The notes below the pieces were generated by a model that saw only the letters and a list, made by a program, of their open reading frames with translations, was not told the DNA's origin and ran no database searches. 64,000 nt of DNA from Marinobacter salsuginis. Lineage in GTDB: Bacteria > Pseudomonadota > Gammaproteobacteria > Pseudomonadales > Oleiphilaceae. The translations under genes were made by a program, and so were the position numbers. Positions 8,455 through 17,516 of this stretch are shown here, in pieces. Every line of letters begins with the position of its first letter. The stretch's first letter is position 1. The stretch lies in assembly GCF_009617755.1 (NCBI RefSeq), contig NZ_BGZH01000001.1:62001-126000 (forward strand), written 5' to 3'.

Positions 8455-9522
8455 TTACTGGCTGATGGTACGCGGCAAGATGAACTCTACGTCGGAATTC
8501 TGGACCGACATCATCAGGCTGTTGATCACCGCCTTGATGGATGCGTTCTCGTAGAGAATCTCGTAAAGACCACGGACCAGCGGCATATAGATACCGATCG
8601 CCTCGGCCTTTTCCTTAACCAGTTTCAGGGTATAGATACCTTCGGCTACCTGCCCGAGCTCTGCCACCGCATCATCCAGCTTCTGGCCCTGGCCTACTGC
8701 ATAGCCCACTCGGAAATTTCGGCTCTTGGATGAGGTACAGGTGACAATCAGGTCACCGACGCCCGCCAGCCCCATGAAGGTCATCGGGTTGGCACCGAGG
8801 CTGACGGCGAACCGGCTCATTTCCGCAAGCCCCCTCGTGATCAGCATGGCCTTGGCGTTCTCGCCCATCTCCAGGGCAGAGGCGAGGCCAGCAACGATTG
8901 CATAGATATTTTTCAGTGCTCCGGCGAGTTCTACGCCATACACATCCACATTGGCGTATACGCGGAAGTATTCACAGCCCAACAGATCCTGAACGGAACG
9001 GCGCACGTCCGGATCCTTGGCGGCGATAACGGTAGCAGTCAGATCTCGATTGACGATTTCTCCTGCCAGATTGGGACCACTGAGCACGCCTGTGCGGCAA
9101 CGGGGAATCTCCTCCTGGAGAATCTCGCTCATCAACTTGAAGCCGTGCTCTTCAATGCCTTTGGTCAGACTGATCACAATCTGGTCATCGCGGAATTTTT
9201 CACAGTTTTCGCGAATGACGGCCCGAAAGGCCTTGCTGGGAATGGCGACGAAGACAATTTCGGCCTTGCTGACCGCATCCGCAAGGTCCGTGGTGGGCTG
9301 AATATCTCCGGACAGTTCAACGCCGGGCATATAGCGGCTGTTCACCCGGGTGGTACGAATTTCCGCGGCCTGGTCCTGGCCGCGCATCCAGAAGTGCACG
9401 CGGTGGCCGTTTTCACCCAGTACCTTGGTCATGGCGGTGCCGAAGCTGCCACCGCCGAGAACCGCTACGTCGTGCACCGGTCTGGTTGCCCCGGTGTCTT
9501 GAGGCGTCGATTGTTCAGACAT
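8455..9522 (-). CDS. gpsA: NAD(P)H-dependent glycerol-3-phosphate dehydrogenase
   Basis: GpsA reduces dihydroxyacetone phosphate to sn-glycerol-3-phosphate, the backbone of phospholipids. The protein has the N-terminal dinucleotide-binding motif VAVLGGGSFGTAM near residue 21, the ISLTKGIEE and VLSGPNLAGEI segments, the catalytic-lysine region VELAGALKNIYAI, and the C-terminal MTFMGLAGVGDLIVTCTSSKSRNFRVG signature. At 355 residues it is slightly longer than E. coli GpsA because of a polar N-terminal extension of about 16 residues. A GGAAG ribosome binding site precedes the start. sixA follows on the same strand. Confidence 0.95.
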   Translation of the reverse strand: MSEQSTPQDTGATRPVHDVAVLGGGSFGTAMTKVLGENGHRVHFWMRGQDQAAEIRTTRVNSRYMPGVELSGDIQPTTDLADAVSKAEIVFVAIPSKAFRAVIRENCEKFRDDQIVISLTKGIEEHGFKLMSEILQEEIPRCRTGVLSGPNLAGEIVNRDLTATVIAAKDPDVRRSVQDLLGCEYFRVYANVDVYGVELAGALKNIYAIVAGLASALEMGENAKAMLITRGLAEMSRFAVSLGANPMTFMGLAGVGDLIVTCTSSKSRNFRVGYAVGQGQKLDDAVAELGQVAEGIYTLKLVKEKAEAIGIYMPLVRGLYEILYENASIKAVINSLMMSVQNSDVEFILPRTISQ

Positions 9523-9586
9523 AGTTCTTCCGTTTTGTCAGATCAGGTGTGAAACCGGCAGCGCCTCACATCGAGGCAAGGAGGCA

Positions 9587-10078
9587 TTAACCGGGCTCTT
9601 CACATTCCAGAGCGCGCACCAGATTCTTGAATTCTTCCCTGTTTCGGTTGTTCAGGCCCATCAGTACCTTGTGGGCATCGAGCACCTTGTCCCGAACCTG
9701 CTGTTCGCTGGCTCTGAGTACAGGTATCTCTTCAAGCTCTTCAATACGGGACGCGGGTTCTCGAACGATGATGAATATCTTGTCGAACCCCATGGAAGTG
9801 ATAATGCGGGTAATGTCAGGGTTGGTCGAAATCAGTGTGGGCAGGAAGTGGCTTTGTTTCTGGGCCGCCATGGCTATTTTGGCAAGCAGTCCGAGCGTGG
9901 TGCTGTCGATGATCTCGGTTTCGGTCAGGTCGATTACCACAGTCTTGAACTGTGGGTCCTGGGTAATGGACTCAACCAGATTGTCCAGCGTCGAACACAG
10001 GTTCAGCCGGATTTCCCCGATAAACTTCAGGACATAAATGCCCTGTTTTTCAGCTTGCAGGATCTTGTAACCAGCCAT
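9587..10078 (-). CDS. STAS-domain anti-sigma factor antagonist
   Basis: A STAS domain covers about residues 10-110 of this 163-residue protein. The candidate phosphorylation site is Ser59 in the motif IDSTTLGLL, the place phosphorylated in SpoIIAA-type antagonists. A C-terminal extension of about 50 charged residues follows. It lies 14 bases downstream of the RssB-like PP2C response regulator on the same strand. The pair matches a partner-switch module, in which the phosphatase dephosphorylates the antagonist, and resembles P. aeruginosa rssB-rssC as I recall it. The cognate anti-sigma kinase is not in the window. Confidence 0.85.
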   Translation of the reverse strand: MAGYKILQAEKQGIYVLKFIGEIRLNLCSTLDNLVESITQDPQFKTVVIDLTETEIIDSTTLGLLAKIAMAAQKQSHFLPTLISTNPDITRIITSMGFDKIFIIVREPASRIEELEEIPVLRASEQQVRDKVLDAHKVLMGLNNRNREEFKNLVRALECEEPG

Positions 10079-10092
10079 GTCTCACACTGCCA

Positions 10093-11301
10093 CTAATTCG
10101 ACGGGGTGTTATCTGATGTCCCAATGGTATCAGTAACCGATACGATAGCGATATCGTCCGGCAGCTCTGTGATCTGGTCGAGATTCAGAGCATCGCTCAG
10201 AGAGGCGATAGTGTGACGACCTCCCGATACGAGTTCAAGTAGTGTCCGTTCCTTTTCATCCAGACCTTTTTCCCGGATAACTTCCAGAATTCCATCCGAA
10301 AACAGGGTCAGATGAAACGGTTTGTTCAGGGGGACTTCGTACACCTCCCACTCCGGGGTCTCAAACAACCCGACCGGTAGCCCGCTCCCCTCCAGGAAAG
10401 CCGTCTTCCCTCCCTCGAAGGACAGGATGGGCATCGGGAAATGTGCGCCCACTGCGTAGTTCAATTTACGCTCACTCAGGGAAATGATGCCAACGAATAC
10501 GGTTACGTGTTTGCCGAGACCGGTATCCAACAATTCCGAGTTGATTCGTTCCAGGAAGCGGTCCGGGTGCAGGATATCTTCACTGGAGCCCCGGCGAAGG
10601 TTGCGCTGGAGGCGGTTCGTCAGGTTTTTCAGCAATACCGTCACGAAAGCTGAGCTGGCGCCATGGCCGGAGACATCAGCAATGTAGACCAGTACCTTGT
10701 CGTCGGAAATGCGGAAATAATCCAGAAAATCGCCGCTCAGATAGAGCGACGGCTTGATCATGTGGTCCACGTGTAGGCCGCTCATGACCTGCTCGTGCTC
10801 GGGCAGCATTCGTAGCTGGACTTTCCGTCCGGCACGCTGGTCTGCCCGTAACTCGGCAATGCCGTCCCGGAGATCCCGGTTGGCCTCTTCCAGTTCCTGT
10901 CGGTACAGCTGATTCAGCCGATTGACCCGAACCCGGTCAAACAGTTTCCCGAGGACATCATCCAGGGCACCTTTGTCGTCGTTGCAGGGTTTCAGGACAA
11001 AATCGGCCGCCCCGGCCCGGAGCGCATTGACCACATCGGCACTGGATTCACTGGAGGAACAGGCCACGATCGGGGTGAAGGTTTCGGCTTCTTCCAGGCG
11101 GCTGGCAAGGTCCCGGATGGCCTCCGGAGACAGATCTGCAAAGATGACATCGGGAATGTTATCGTCAAACAGGGCCTTGGCGCCGGCGAGATCCGGATAC
11201 CCCGTTACGTAGAACCCCCGCGCTTCGAGGTATCGGGCGAGATCCGTACGGGCCTTTTCATCGGCGTCTATTATAAGTATGCGCTCGGTGCGCGAGGTCA
11301 T
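10093..11301 (-). CDS. rssB: RssB-like response regulator with PP2C phosphatase domain
   Basis: Residues about 6-120 form a receiver domain with the phospho-acceptor Asp56 in VIFADLSPE. A linker of about 40 residues leads into a SpoIIE/PP2C phosphatase domain (about 165-390). There the metal-binding acidic residues are visible in SGDFLDYF, IADVSGHGASSA, TLFSDGILE and LPDDIAIVSV, so the phosphatase looks active. In pseudomonads this architecture (RssB) is linked to sigma-S control, unlike E. coli RssB, where the C-terminal domain is degenerate. It is co-transcribed with the downstream STAS protein, its likely substrate. Whether the target here is RpoS is inference. Confidence 0.88.
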   Translation of the reverse strand: MTSRTERILIIDADEKARTDLARYLEARGFYVTGYPDLAGAKALFDDNIPDVIFADLSPEAIRDLASRLEEAETFTPIVACSSSESSADVVNALRAGAADFVLKPCNDDKGALDDVLGKLFDRVRVNRLNQLYRQELEEANRDLRDGIAELRADQRAGRKVQLRMLPEHEQVMSGLHVDHMIKPSLYLSGDFLDYFRISDDKVLVYIADVSGHGASSAFVTVLLKNLTNRLQRNLRRGSSEDILHPDRFLERINSELLDTGLGKHVTVFVGIISLSERKLNYAVGAHFPMPILSFEGGKTAFLEGSGLPVGLFETPEWEVYEVPLNKPFHLTLFSDGILEVIREKGLDEKERTLLELVSGGRHTIASLSDALNLDQITELPDDIAIVSVTDTIGTSDNTPSN

Positions 11302-11371
11302 GGCGACTGCCCTAAACTACCAGCGATAAACGATAAATTGGCTTGAATAAGCCTATTCTGGCACGCCCCTG

Positions 11372-11380
11372 TGATATAAC
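11372..11380 (+). promoter_or_regulatory. Extended -10 promoter for the HD-domain gene
   Basis: TG at 11372-11373, one base, then TATAAC (11375-11380) is a good extended -10 element 35 bases before the ATG at 11416. No convincing -35 is present, which extended -10 promoters tolerate. Confidence 0.45.
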
Positions 11381-11415
11381 AAGGCCAAGTTCATGAAATC
11401 GGAGGATTCCAGCTG

Positions 11416-12900
11416 ATGCGACGTGCCGTAAACGATCTACTCGGAGCCTATGACAAGCTGATCATGGATCCGGTTCATGGAGGCATTCCACTCTACCGGC
11501 ACGAAATCCAGGTGATCGACCATCCGCTGTTCCAGCGCCTTCGAAACATCTGCCAGAACGACATCCTCAGCCTGGTCTTCCCCGGAGCAACCCATTCCCG
11601 GTTTCTCCACAGCATCGGCGTGATGCACGTGGGCACCCGTATGTTCCGCTCGATGATTGACGCCTATCTGCGGGAACGCCAGCTGAGCGAACAAACCGAC
11701 CTGAGCCTGAGCCAGCTCGACGCCATCGACTACCTGGCAAAAACCATCCGTCTGGGCTGTCTGCTGCACGACAGTGGCCACTCCAGTTTCTCGCATCAGT
11801 TCACCCAGGCTCGACGCATTCGGGAGTTGATGTCCCGGCCGGGACGATTCCGGGATCTCTGGCACGGCGTGGATTATTCCACGTACCACCCGAAAGAGCC
11901 CGATGAACTCGAACACGAACACTACTCCGTGCGAGTCGCCCACGATGTACTAACGGCCGTGGATCTGGAGAGTGCAGGCCTATACGCCCGGGATGTCATC
12001 GGCATCATGGAAACGACCGAAGTAAGGCCCAGCGAAACATTCTGCCGCCACGCTCGAACGTTCTGGGCCTTTATCGCGGGAGAGGATGCGGCCGCCGGTT
12101 CTCCCCTGAGCGAAGACATTCCGGGCCTGGTAATGGATCTGCTGTCATCCATTGTATCGGGCGAAATCGATGCCGACCGCGCTGATTACATGTTGCGGGA
12201 TGGCTTCCACTCGTCGGTGACCATCGGCGGCTTCAATCTGGACCACCTGCTGAGCAACCTGCGCTTTGGCTGGGATGTTTCTGAACCCTGGCTGGGGCTG
12301 GCCATTACCCAGAAGGGGCTGGGGGCGCTGGAAGACTTTGTCTACAGTCGCCACCAGATGTACCGGAAGGTGTATGCCCACAAGACCGCACTCGGCTTTG
12401 ACTGGCTGCTTCGGGAAGCGATCAATGAGGTACTTGATGACCCGGAGAACTTTGAATGGGTGGATACCTGCCTGAGCGACATGGCCTATTTTGCAGAGCT
12501 GACCGACAACTTTTTCTGGGAGGCCTTCCGGAAAGTGGCCCGCAAACACCCCAAGAGCTTTTCCTTCTGCATCGTAAACCGGGTGAAGCTGAACCACCTG
12601 GATACCCGTGAAGACCTGTCCGCCAGGGGCATTGAGCGGCACAGCGCCTGGCTGGCTGGCGAGCTTTCGCTCAACCCGGCCCAGGTGGTGACCTGCTCCA
12701 TGCGGGCACGCTTCTCGAATATCCAGGACAATTTTAACGGCATCAAGGTGCTGGTGCGCGAGCCCATTCACCGTGGCCGTTCACTGAAGAAGATCACCGA
12801 TGTGAGCGCCTTCTTCAGCAAATTCAGCGACGGCACCATCACCCATTTCTACACTCGCCCGGATGTTACTACGGGCAGCCAGGAGGCTCTCACTGAGTAA
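11416..12900 (+). CDS. SAMHD1-like HD-domain phosphohydrolase, probable dNTPase
   Basis: The 494-residue protein opens with [34 protein letters not shown], the typical start of SAMHD1/dGTPase-like HD proteins, followed by [19 protein letters not shown]. Metal ligands are visible: His65, the His118-Asp119 pair in [13 protein letters not shown], and a distal Asp in [14 protein letters not shown] (252-257). It probably hydrolyses nucleotide triphosphates in the cytoplasm; the exact substrate cannot be read. GGAGG lies about nine bases upstream of the start. It is divergent from rssB and its last 11 bases overlap the end of the convergent flavoprotein gene. Confidence 0.82.
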   Translation: MRRAVNDLLGAYDKLIMDPVHGGIPLYRHEIQVIDHPLFQRLRNICQNDILSLVFPGATHSRFLHSIGVMHVGTRMFRSMIDAYLRERQLSEQTDLSLSQLDAIDYLAKTIRLGCLLHDSGHSSFSHQFTQARRIRELMSRPGRFRDLWHGVDYSTYHPKEPDELEHEHYSVRVAHDVLTAVDLESAGLYARDVIGIMETTEVRPSETFCRHARTFWAFIAGEDAAAGSPLSEDIPGLVMDLLSSIVSGEIDADRADYMLRDGFHSSVTIGGFNLDHLLSNLRFGWDVSEPWLGLAITQKGLGALEDFVYSRHQMYRKVYAHKTALGFDWLLREAINEVLDDPENFEWVDTCLSDMAYFAELTDNFFWEAFRKVARKHPKSFSFCIVNRVKLNHLDTREDLSARGIERHSAWLAGELSLNPAQVVTCSMRARFSNIQDNFNGIKVLVREPIHRGRSLKKITDVSAFFSKFSDGTITHFYTRPDVTTGSQEALTE

Positions 12901-13918
12901 CAGCCGCAGTGGTCAGTTCGGCAACCAGGCCGCTGGCGCTGTCGAAGGCGCCTTCAACCCGTCCGCCACTGAGCCAGTCGCCGGCAAGCCCCAGCCCGTA
13001 ATCCGGAAACCATAAGTGCCCGGGCTGGTCGCCACCCTCGGAGCGGGCATAGAGCCAGCGGTGCGTGACCCATTCGTCTGGCGGGGTTTCAAAGCCGGTC
13101 AATTCCCGGAATGCGGCCAGGAGTTTGTCGGCGACTTGTTCGGCAGGCGCATCCACATGCTCTTCGGTCCAGGCCGGACTGGCGTGCAAAACCCACCACT
13201 GCCCTTTGTCTTCCCGACCGGGTTTGCTGGAATTGTTGGCCACCCAGAACAATGCCGGATGCTGGCAGCGCATTCCCTCATGGTGCGGCCAGGGCGACTC
13301 GGGGAAATGAGCAGCGACAGCCCAGCATGGCAAAACCCGACTCACCGGATCATCAAGTTGCGAAGCAAGCTCTTCCAGACCGCTGTCGGCGAGAAGATCC
13401 CGGGCCTGTGCCGGCGGAGCGGTAATGATCACCTGGTCAAAGTCGCCAAGTTGGGTGCCAGAGGTATCCAGGAGGCGCCAGGACTGGTCGTTTCGGGCCA
13501 ACTTACCCACTCGGGTTTCAGCAACAACGGTTGCGTGGACCGACAGGGCGCGGGTAATGGCCGTCATGCGCGGGGTTCCAACGAAACGCGTTTCGTCCGG
13601 AAATGGCTCCCAATTGCCTGCTTCGGTCTGGAAACCAAACCGCCCTTCCCACGGCCCGAAACTTTCCGGGCCGGCGAAGTTGCGGAGAAACGGCAGGAAA
13701 TCCGGATTCCGGGAGGTGAAGTACTGCGCCCCGACATCTGCCGAACCGCCGGTTACCCGTTTTGCCGCGAGCCTGCCACCGGGCCCCCGGCTTTTCTCGA
13801 AGACCGTAACGTCATGGCCCAGGCTTCGTAACTGGATCGCCGCTGTCAGCCCGGCAAGGCCTGAACCAACGATAGCGATACGGCGTATAAGTGGTGAATC
13901 AAAGGTTTGATTAAACAT
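12890..13918 (-). CDS. Renalase-like FAD-dependent oxidoreductase
   Basis: The 342-residue protein has an N-terminal FAD dinucleotide-binding motif [32 protein letters not shown] (about 13-44), the GGRLAAKR segment and a [11 protein letters not shown] stretch typical of the renalase-type COG3380 family. A C-terminal FAD-contact segment [19 protein letters not shown] is also seen. Family members oxidise dihydronicotinamide isomers or amines; the substrate here is unknown. It is divergent from the desaturase operon with 116 bases between the starts, so a shared control region is possible. Its 3' end overlaps the HD gene by 11 bases. Confidence 0.82.
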   Translation of the reverse strand: MFNQTFDSPLIRRIAIVGSGLAGLTAAIQLRSLGHDVTVFEKSRGPGGRLAAKRVTGGSADVGAQYFTSRNPDFLPFLRNFAGPESFGPWEGRFGFQTEAGNWEPFPDETRFVGTPRMTAITRALSVHATVVAETRVGKLARNDQSWRLLDTSGTQLGDFDQVIITAPPAQARDLLADSGLEELASQLDDPVSRVLPCWAVAAHFPESPWPHHEGMRCQHPALFWVANNSSKPGREDKGQWWVLHASPAWTEEHVDAPAEQVADKLLAAFRELTGFETPPDEWVTHRWLYARSEGGDQPGHLWFPDYGLGLAGDWLSGGRVEGAFDSASGLVAELTTAAVTQ

Positions 13919-14034
13919 GGTTTATCGTGCATCCAATTCCGGTAGTCAGATCGTACAACATCCCATGAAACGGCTTCGGCCACAGGGCTGAGCGTGCGAT
14001 CAAGGTTCCATACAAGAGAAAGGGCAATCAGGGT

Positions 14035-14991
14035 ATGACCCGAATGCAGCATTGGTTTACAAACATTCTGAGGTGGTTCGATTCCGAGGCGGGTTCGGAT
14101 CACATCGACACGACATCCAGATCATTCAATTTTTTGCGGGTTATCCCGTTCATAGCGCTTCATCTGGCATGTTTGCTGGCGTTTTACACGGGGGCAAGCG
14201 CATTCGCCATCGGGTTTGCGTTTGCGTTTTTCCTGGTGCGGATGTTCGCGATTACAGGATTCTATCACCGGTACTTTGCCCACAAAACGTTCAAGACCAG
14301 TCGCCCTGCCCAGTTCGTCTTCGCTGTTCTGGGCGCCAGCGCTGCCCAGCGTGGCCCCCTGTGGTGGGCAGCGCATCACCGACACCATCATCAGCACTCC
14401 GATGACGAACTGGACCTTCATTCGCCTCACCAAGGCGGTTTCTGGTGGTCACACATGGGCTGGTTCACCTGTGACGCCGGGTTTGCAACGGACGAACGCC
14501 GCGTTCGCGACTGGCTCAAGTTTCCAGAGCTCAAACTGATCAACCGGTTCGATGCGCTGGTTCCTGCCCTTGCAGCCGTCGGCATCTATGCCCTGGGCGA
14601 AGCTCTGGCAGCCTGGGCTCCGGGCCTGGGCACCAATGGGCTGCAGTTGTTGGTGTGGGGTTTCTTTATCTCGACCGTGGTGTTGTTCCACGCCACTGTG
14701 TCGATCAATTCCCTCTCCCACGTCTGGGGCAAACGCCGGTTCGAGACATCCGACGACAGCAGAAACAATTTCTGGCTGGCTCTGATTACCCTCGGGGAAG
14801 GATGGCACAACAACCATCACCGCTGGCCACAGTCTGTCCGGCAGGGCTTTCGGTGGTATGAAATCGATATCACATGGTATGGACTGTGGCTGATGTCGAA
14901 GCTGGGAATCATCTGGGAGCTTAATCCGATTCCCAAGCATATTCAGGAGGAGACACGCGAACTGGATAAAGCGAGGAGGAGCAACAAATGA
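14035..14991 (+). CDS. Membrane acyl-CoA desaturase (delta-9 type)
   Basis: This 318-residue integral membrane protein has the three histidine boxes of di-iron acyl-CoA desaturases: HRYFAH near residue 81, HHRHHH near 121 and HNNHH near 261, with four or more hydrophobic membrane segments. It would introduce a cis double bond into saturated acyl chains using oxygen. It is the first gene of a run of eight genes with overlapping stops and starts and may supply the unsaturated substrate for the CFA-type methyltransferase six genes downstream. The next gene overlaps by four bases (ATGA). Confidence 0.92.
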   Translation: MTRMQHWFTNILRWFDSEAGSDHIDTTSRSFNFLRVIPFIALHLACLLAFYTGASAFAIGFAFAFFLVRMFAITGFYHRYFAHKTFKTSRPAQFVFAVLGASAAQRGPLWWAAHHRHHHQHSDDELDLHSPHQGGFWWSHMGWFTCDAGFATDERRVRDWLKFPELKLINRFDALVPALAAVGIYALGEALAAWAPGLGTNGLQLLVWGFFISTVVLFHATVSINSLSHVWGKRRFETSDDSRNNFWLALITLGEGWHNNHHRWPQSVRQGFRWYEIDITWYGLWLMSKLGIIWELNPIPKHIQEETRELDKARRSNK

Positions 14992-15455
14992 CAACCGCCT
15001 CAAAGATCGAAGTCGGTAAGCGGAACTCGGCGCTTCCGGCGGCGCTCGGCCATTTCAGGGCGCTCTTCAACGAACTCGATAAAGGCAATCTGAACAAACT
15101 TTCAGAGGTCTACAGCGAGGATATCCGCTTTCAGGACCCGCTGGAGACAGTACAAGGGCTTGATGAGCTCACCCGCTATTTCGCCGGTGCCTATGCAAAC
15201 GTTATTTCCTGCCGCTTCGATTTTGGCGAAGCGATTGTACAGGGAGAATTTGCCGCCGTGCCCTGGGTGATGCACCTGCGCCACAAGCGGATTCGCAAGG
15301 GGCGGGAGGTCCAGGTTCGGGGCATAAGCCATCTGGAGATACGTGATGGAATGGTGTGCTACCACCGTGACTACTTTGACGCAGGGGAAATGCTCTACGA
15401 AAACCTGCCGGTAGTTGGCAGGGTCATTCGCTGGATCAAGGATCAGGCAGGATGA
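14988..15455 (+). CDS. SnoaL/NTF2-like protein
   Basis: The 155-residue protein has an NTF2-like fold signature: AALGHFRALFNELDKGNLNKLSEVYSEDIRFQDPLETVQGLDELTRYFAGAYANV, then a later strand region ending YHRDYFDAGEMLYENLPVVGRVIRWIK. The SnoaL group includes cyclases, isomerases and binding proteins for hydrophobic small molecules. The start overlaps the desaturase stop by four bases and has a strong GAGGAGG site (14972-14979). In this operon it may bind or isomerise a lipid intermediate, which is inference from context. Confidence 0.82.
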   Translation: MTTASKIEVGKRNSALPAALGHFRALFNELDKGNLNKLSEVYSEDIRFQDPLETVQGLDELTRYFAGAYANVISCRFDFGEAIVQGEFAAVPWVMHLRHKRIRKGREVQVRGISHLEIRDGMVCYHRDYFDAGEMLYENLPVVGRVIRWIKDQAG

Positions 15456-16252
15456 GTGATCGACTTCAGGAAACCTCGAATATCTGGATAACGGGTGCCA
15501 GTTCCGGCATTGGTGAGTCCGTTACCCGCGCACTTGCACGCGGCGGTCATCGGCTCGTTATTACCGGGCGACGCAAGGGAGCGCTCGAAGAACTGGCATC
15601 CGTGGCGCCCGACAGGATTATCCCGGCTGCAGCGGACACCACCAGCAAGGAGGATCTTCAAGCCATTGCGGGGTCGCTTGAGAACCACGGCGACCTGAAC
15701 ATGGTGATTCTCAACGCCGGTACATGTGAGTATCTGGAGATAGCACACTATGACAGTGATGTTATCGAGAAGAACATCCACACCAACGTGATTGGCACGG
15801 CCAGGTGCCTGGAGATTGCTCTGCCCGCTCTGCGCCGCAGCCGGGCAAAGGGGCAACCGGCCACCCTGGTAATTGTCAGTTCGTCTGCCTGGTGGTTCCC
15901 GTTTGGCCGGGCCGAAGGTTACGGCGCTTCCAAGGCTGCGCTGACCTACTTTGCCCAATCCCTCAGGGCGGATCTCGCGGCCGAGGGTATTGATGTGGTC
16001 GTAGTCTCTCCTGGCTTTGTAAAAACCCCTCTGACCGACCGCAATGATTTCCCGATGCCCTTCCTGGTCTCGGCCGAGGACGCGGCAGAACGGATTGTAA
16101 GCGGGCTGGCACGTGGTAAAAACGAAATCGCTTTCCCGAAGCGATTTACCTGGATGCTCAAAGTGCTTGGTGCCCTTCCCCGGCCCCTGATTGACCGGAT
16201 GTCGGCCTCCATGGCCCGTAAAAGTAACGCCGAACAGGAAAACAATGAATGA
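15452..16252 (+). CDS. Short-chain dehydrogenase/reductase
   Basis: The 266-residue protein carries classical SDR motifs: TGASSGIG near residue 15 for the cofactor, LNAGT near 90, Ser in VIVSSSAWW and YGASKAAL for the catalytic Tyr and Lys, then VSPGFVKTPLT. It should interconvert a hydroxyl and a carbonyl with NAD(P)(H). The start overlaps the preceding stop by four bases, and the stop overlaps the next gene by four bases, showing coupled translation within the lipid operon. SDRs occur in related clusters that pair CFA-type enzymes with DUF1365. The substrate is unknown. Confidence 0.9.
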   Translation: MSDRLQETSNIWITGASSGIGESVTRALARGGHRLVITGRRKGALEELASVAPDRIIPAAADTTSKEDLQAIAGSLENHGDLNMVILNAGTCEYLEIAHYDSDVIEKNIHTNVIGTARCLEIALPALRRSRAKGQPATLVIVSSSAWWFPFGRAEGYGASKAALTYFAQSLRADLAAEGIDVVVVSPGFVKTPLTDRNDFPMPFLVSAEDAAERIVSGLARGKNEIAFPKRFTWMLKVLGALPRPLIDRMSASMARKSNAEQENNE

Positions 16253-17514
16253 GTAGTGAACGTCAGCGAATTGCTGTCATTGGGGCCGGCGTTTCCGGCC
16301 TCACGGCTGCCTGGCTTTTGGCCGAGAAACACGAGGTTCAGGTTTTTGAGGCCGGCGACTACGCCGGTGGTCATACCAACACCGAAGAGGTAGAGGCCGG
16401 TGGTCGTACCTGGCCGGTAAACACCGGGTTCATCGTGTTCAACGACTGGACCTACCCCAATTTCATCAAGCTGATGGAGCGGCTCGGAGTTGCATCTGAG
16501 GTCAGCGATATGAGCTTCAGTGTGGATTGCAGCAGCACCGGCCTGCAGTATAACGGCACCAGCCTCAATACCCTGTTCGCCCAGCGGAAGAACCTGCTCA
16601 ACCTGCCATTCCTGAAGATGGTCCGGGAGATTCTGCGGTTTAACAAGGAAACGCGGGCTGACCTGGAAGCGGGCAACATCAACAACCAAGAAACCCTGGG
16701 CGAATACCTGAACCGGAACGGCTATTCCCGTTACTTCCGGAACTACTACATCGTACCCATGGGAGCGGCCATCTGGTCAGCGCCGGAAATCGTGCTGGAA
16801 CAGTTTCCGATCCGCTTCTTCCTCCAGTTTTTCAACAATCACGGCATGCTCTCGGTGGATGACCGCCCAACCTGGCGGGTGATCTCAGGCGGCTCCGCCC
16901 AGTACGTAAAGAAAATGATGTACAGGCTCGGTGATGGCATGCATCTGAACAGCCCTGTTGACAGGGTTGTCCGGAATGAAGGCGGCGTTATGCTTACTGT
17001 GAAAGGCGAGGAACACCACTTCGATCAGGTGATCTTTGGCTGTCACAGCGACCAGGCGTTAGCGATGCTCGCCGACGCAACCGACAAGGAACGCGACATT
17101 CTGGGCGCCATGGCCTACCAGAATAATGATGTGGTACTCCACACCGACAGCAGTGTGTTACCGGATAATCGCCGGGCGTGGGCGGCCTGGAACTATTTCA
17201 TCCCGACCCATAGTACCGAACCGGTCTCGGTTACCTACAACATGAATATCCTGCAGAATTTCCACGATGCCCCGGAAACTTTCTGTGTGACCCTGAACCG
17301 CAGCCGTGATATTGATCCCGACAAGGTTATTAAACGCTTCGAGTATGCCCACCCGGTATTCACACTGGACGCGGTGGCTGCCCAGGAACGCTACGACGAA
17401 ATCGGCAATCAGAATCGGACCCATTTCTGCGGTGCATACTGGTTCAACGGGTTCCACGAAGACGGTGTTCGCAGTGCGCTGCGGGTAACCGAAGCCTTCG
17501 GGGTGGAGCTTTGA
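16249..17514 (+). CDS. FAD-binding oxidoreductase, COG2907 type
   Basis: The 421-residue protein begins with a flavin dinucleotide-binding motif IAVIGAGVSGLTAAWLLAEKHEVQVFEA followed by GGHTNTEEVEAGGRTWPVNTGFIVFND, characteristic of COG2907 amine-oxidase-like flavoproteins. A conserved MGAAIWSAP segment and a C-terminal CGAYWFNGFHEDGVRSA flavin contact complete the pattern. Members of this group sit beside DUF1365 and CFA-type genes, and in Rhodobacter a related protein is linked to dehydrogenation of a methylated fatty acid on the way to furan fatty acids, as I recall. The start overlaps the SDR stop by four bases. Confidence 0.88.
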   Translation: MSSERQRIAVIGAGVSGLTAAWLLAEKHEVQVFEAGDYAGGHTNTEEVEAGGRTWPVNTGFIVFNDWTYPNFIKLMERLGVASEVSDMSFSVDCSSTGLQYNGTSLNTLFAQRKNLLNLPFLKMVREILRFNKETRADLEAGNINNQETLGEYLNRNGYSRYFRNYYIVPMGAAIWSAPEIVLEQFPIRFFLQFFNNHGMLSVDDRPTWRVISGGSAQYVKKMMYRLGDGMHLNSPVDRVVRNEGGVMLTVKGEEHHFDQVIFGCHSDQALAMLADATDKERDILGAMAYQNNDVVLHTDSSVLPDNRRAWAAWNYFIPTHSTEPVSVTYNMNILQNFHDAPETFCVTLNRSRDIDPDKVIKRFEYAHPVFTLDAVAAQERYDEIGNQNRTHFCGAYWFNGFHEDGVRSALRVTEAFGVEL

Positions 17515-17516
17515 TC

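Noticed and set aside
13919..14034. ECF sigma (RpoE/ChrR-type) promoter for the lipid operon
   Set aside because: The known promoter pattern of that regulon was not found and no sigma/ChrR genes are adjacent.
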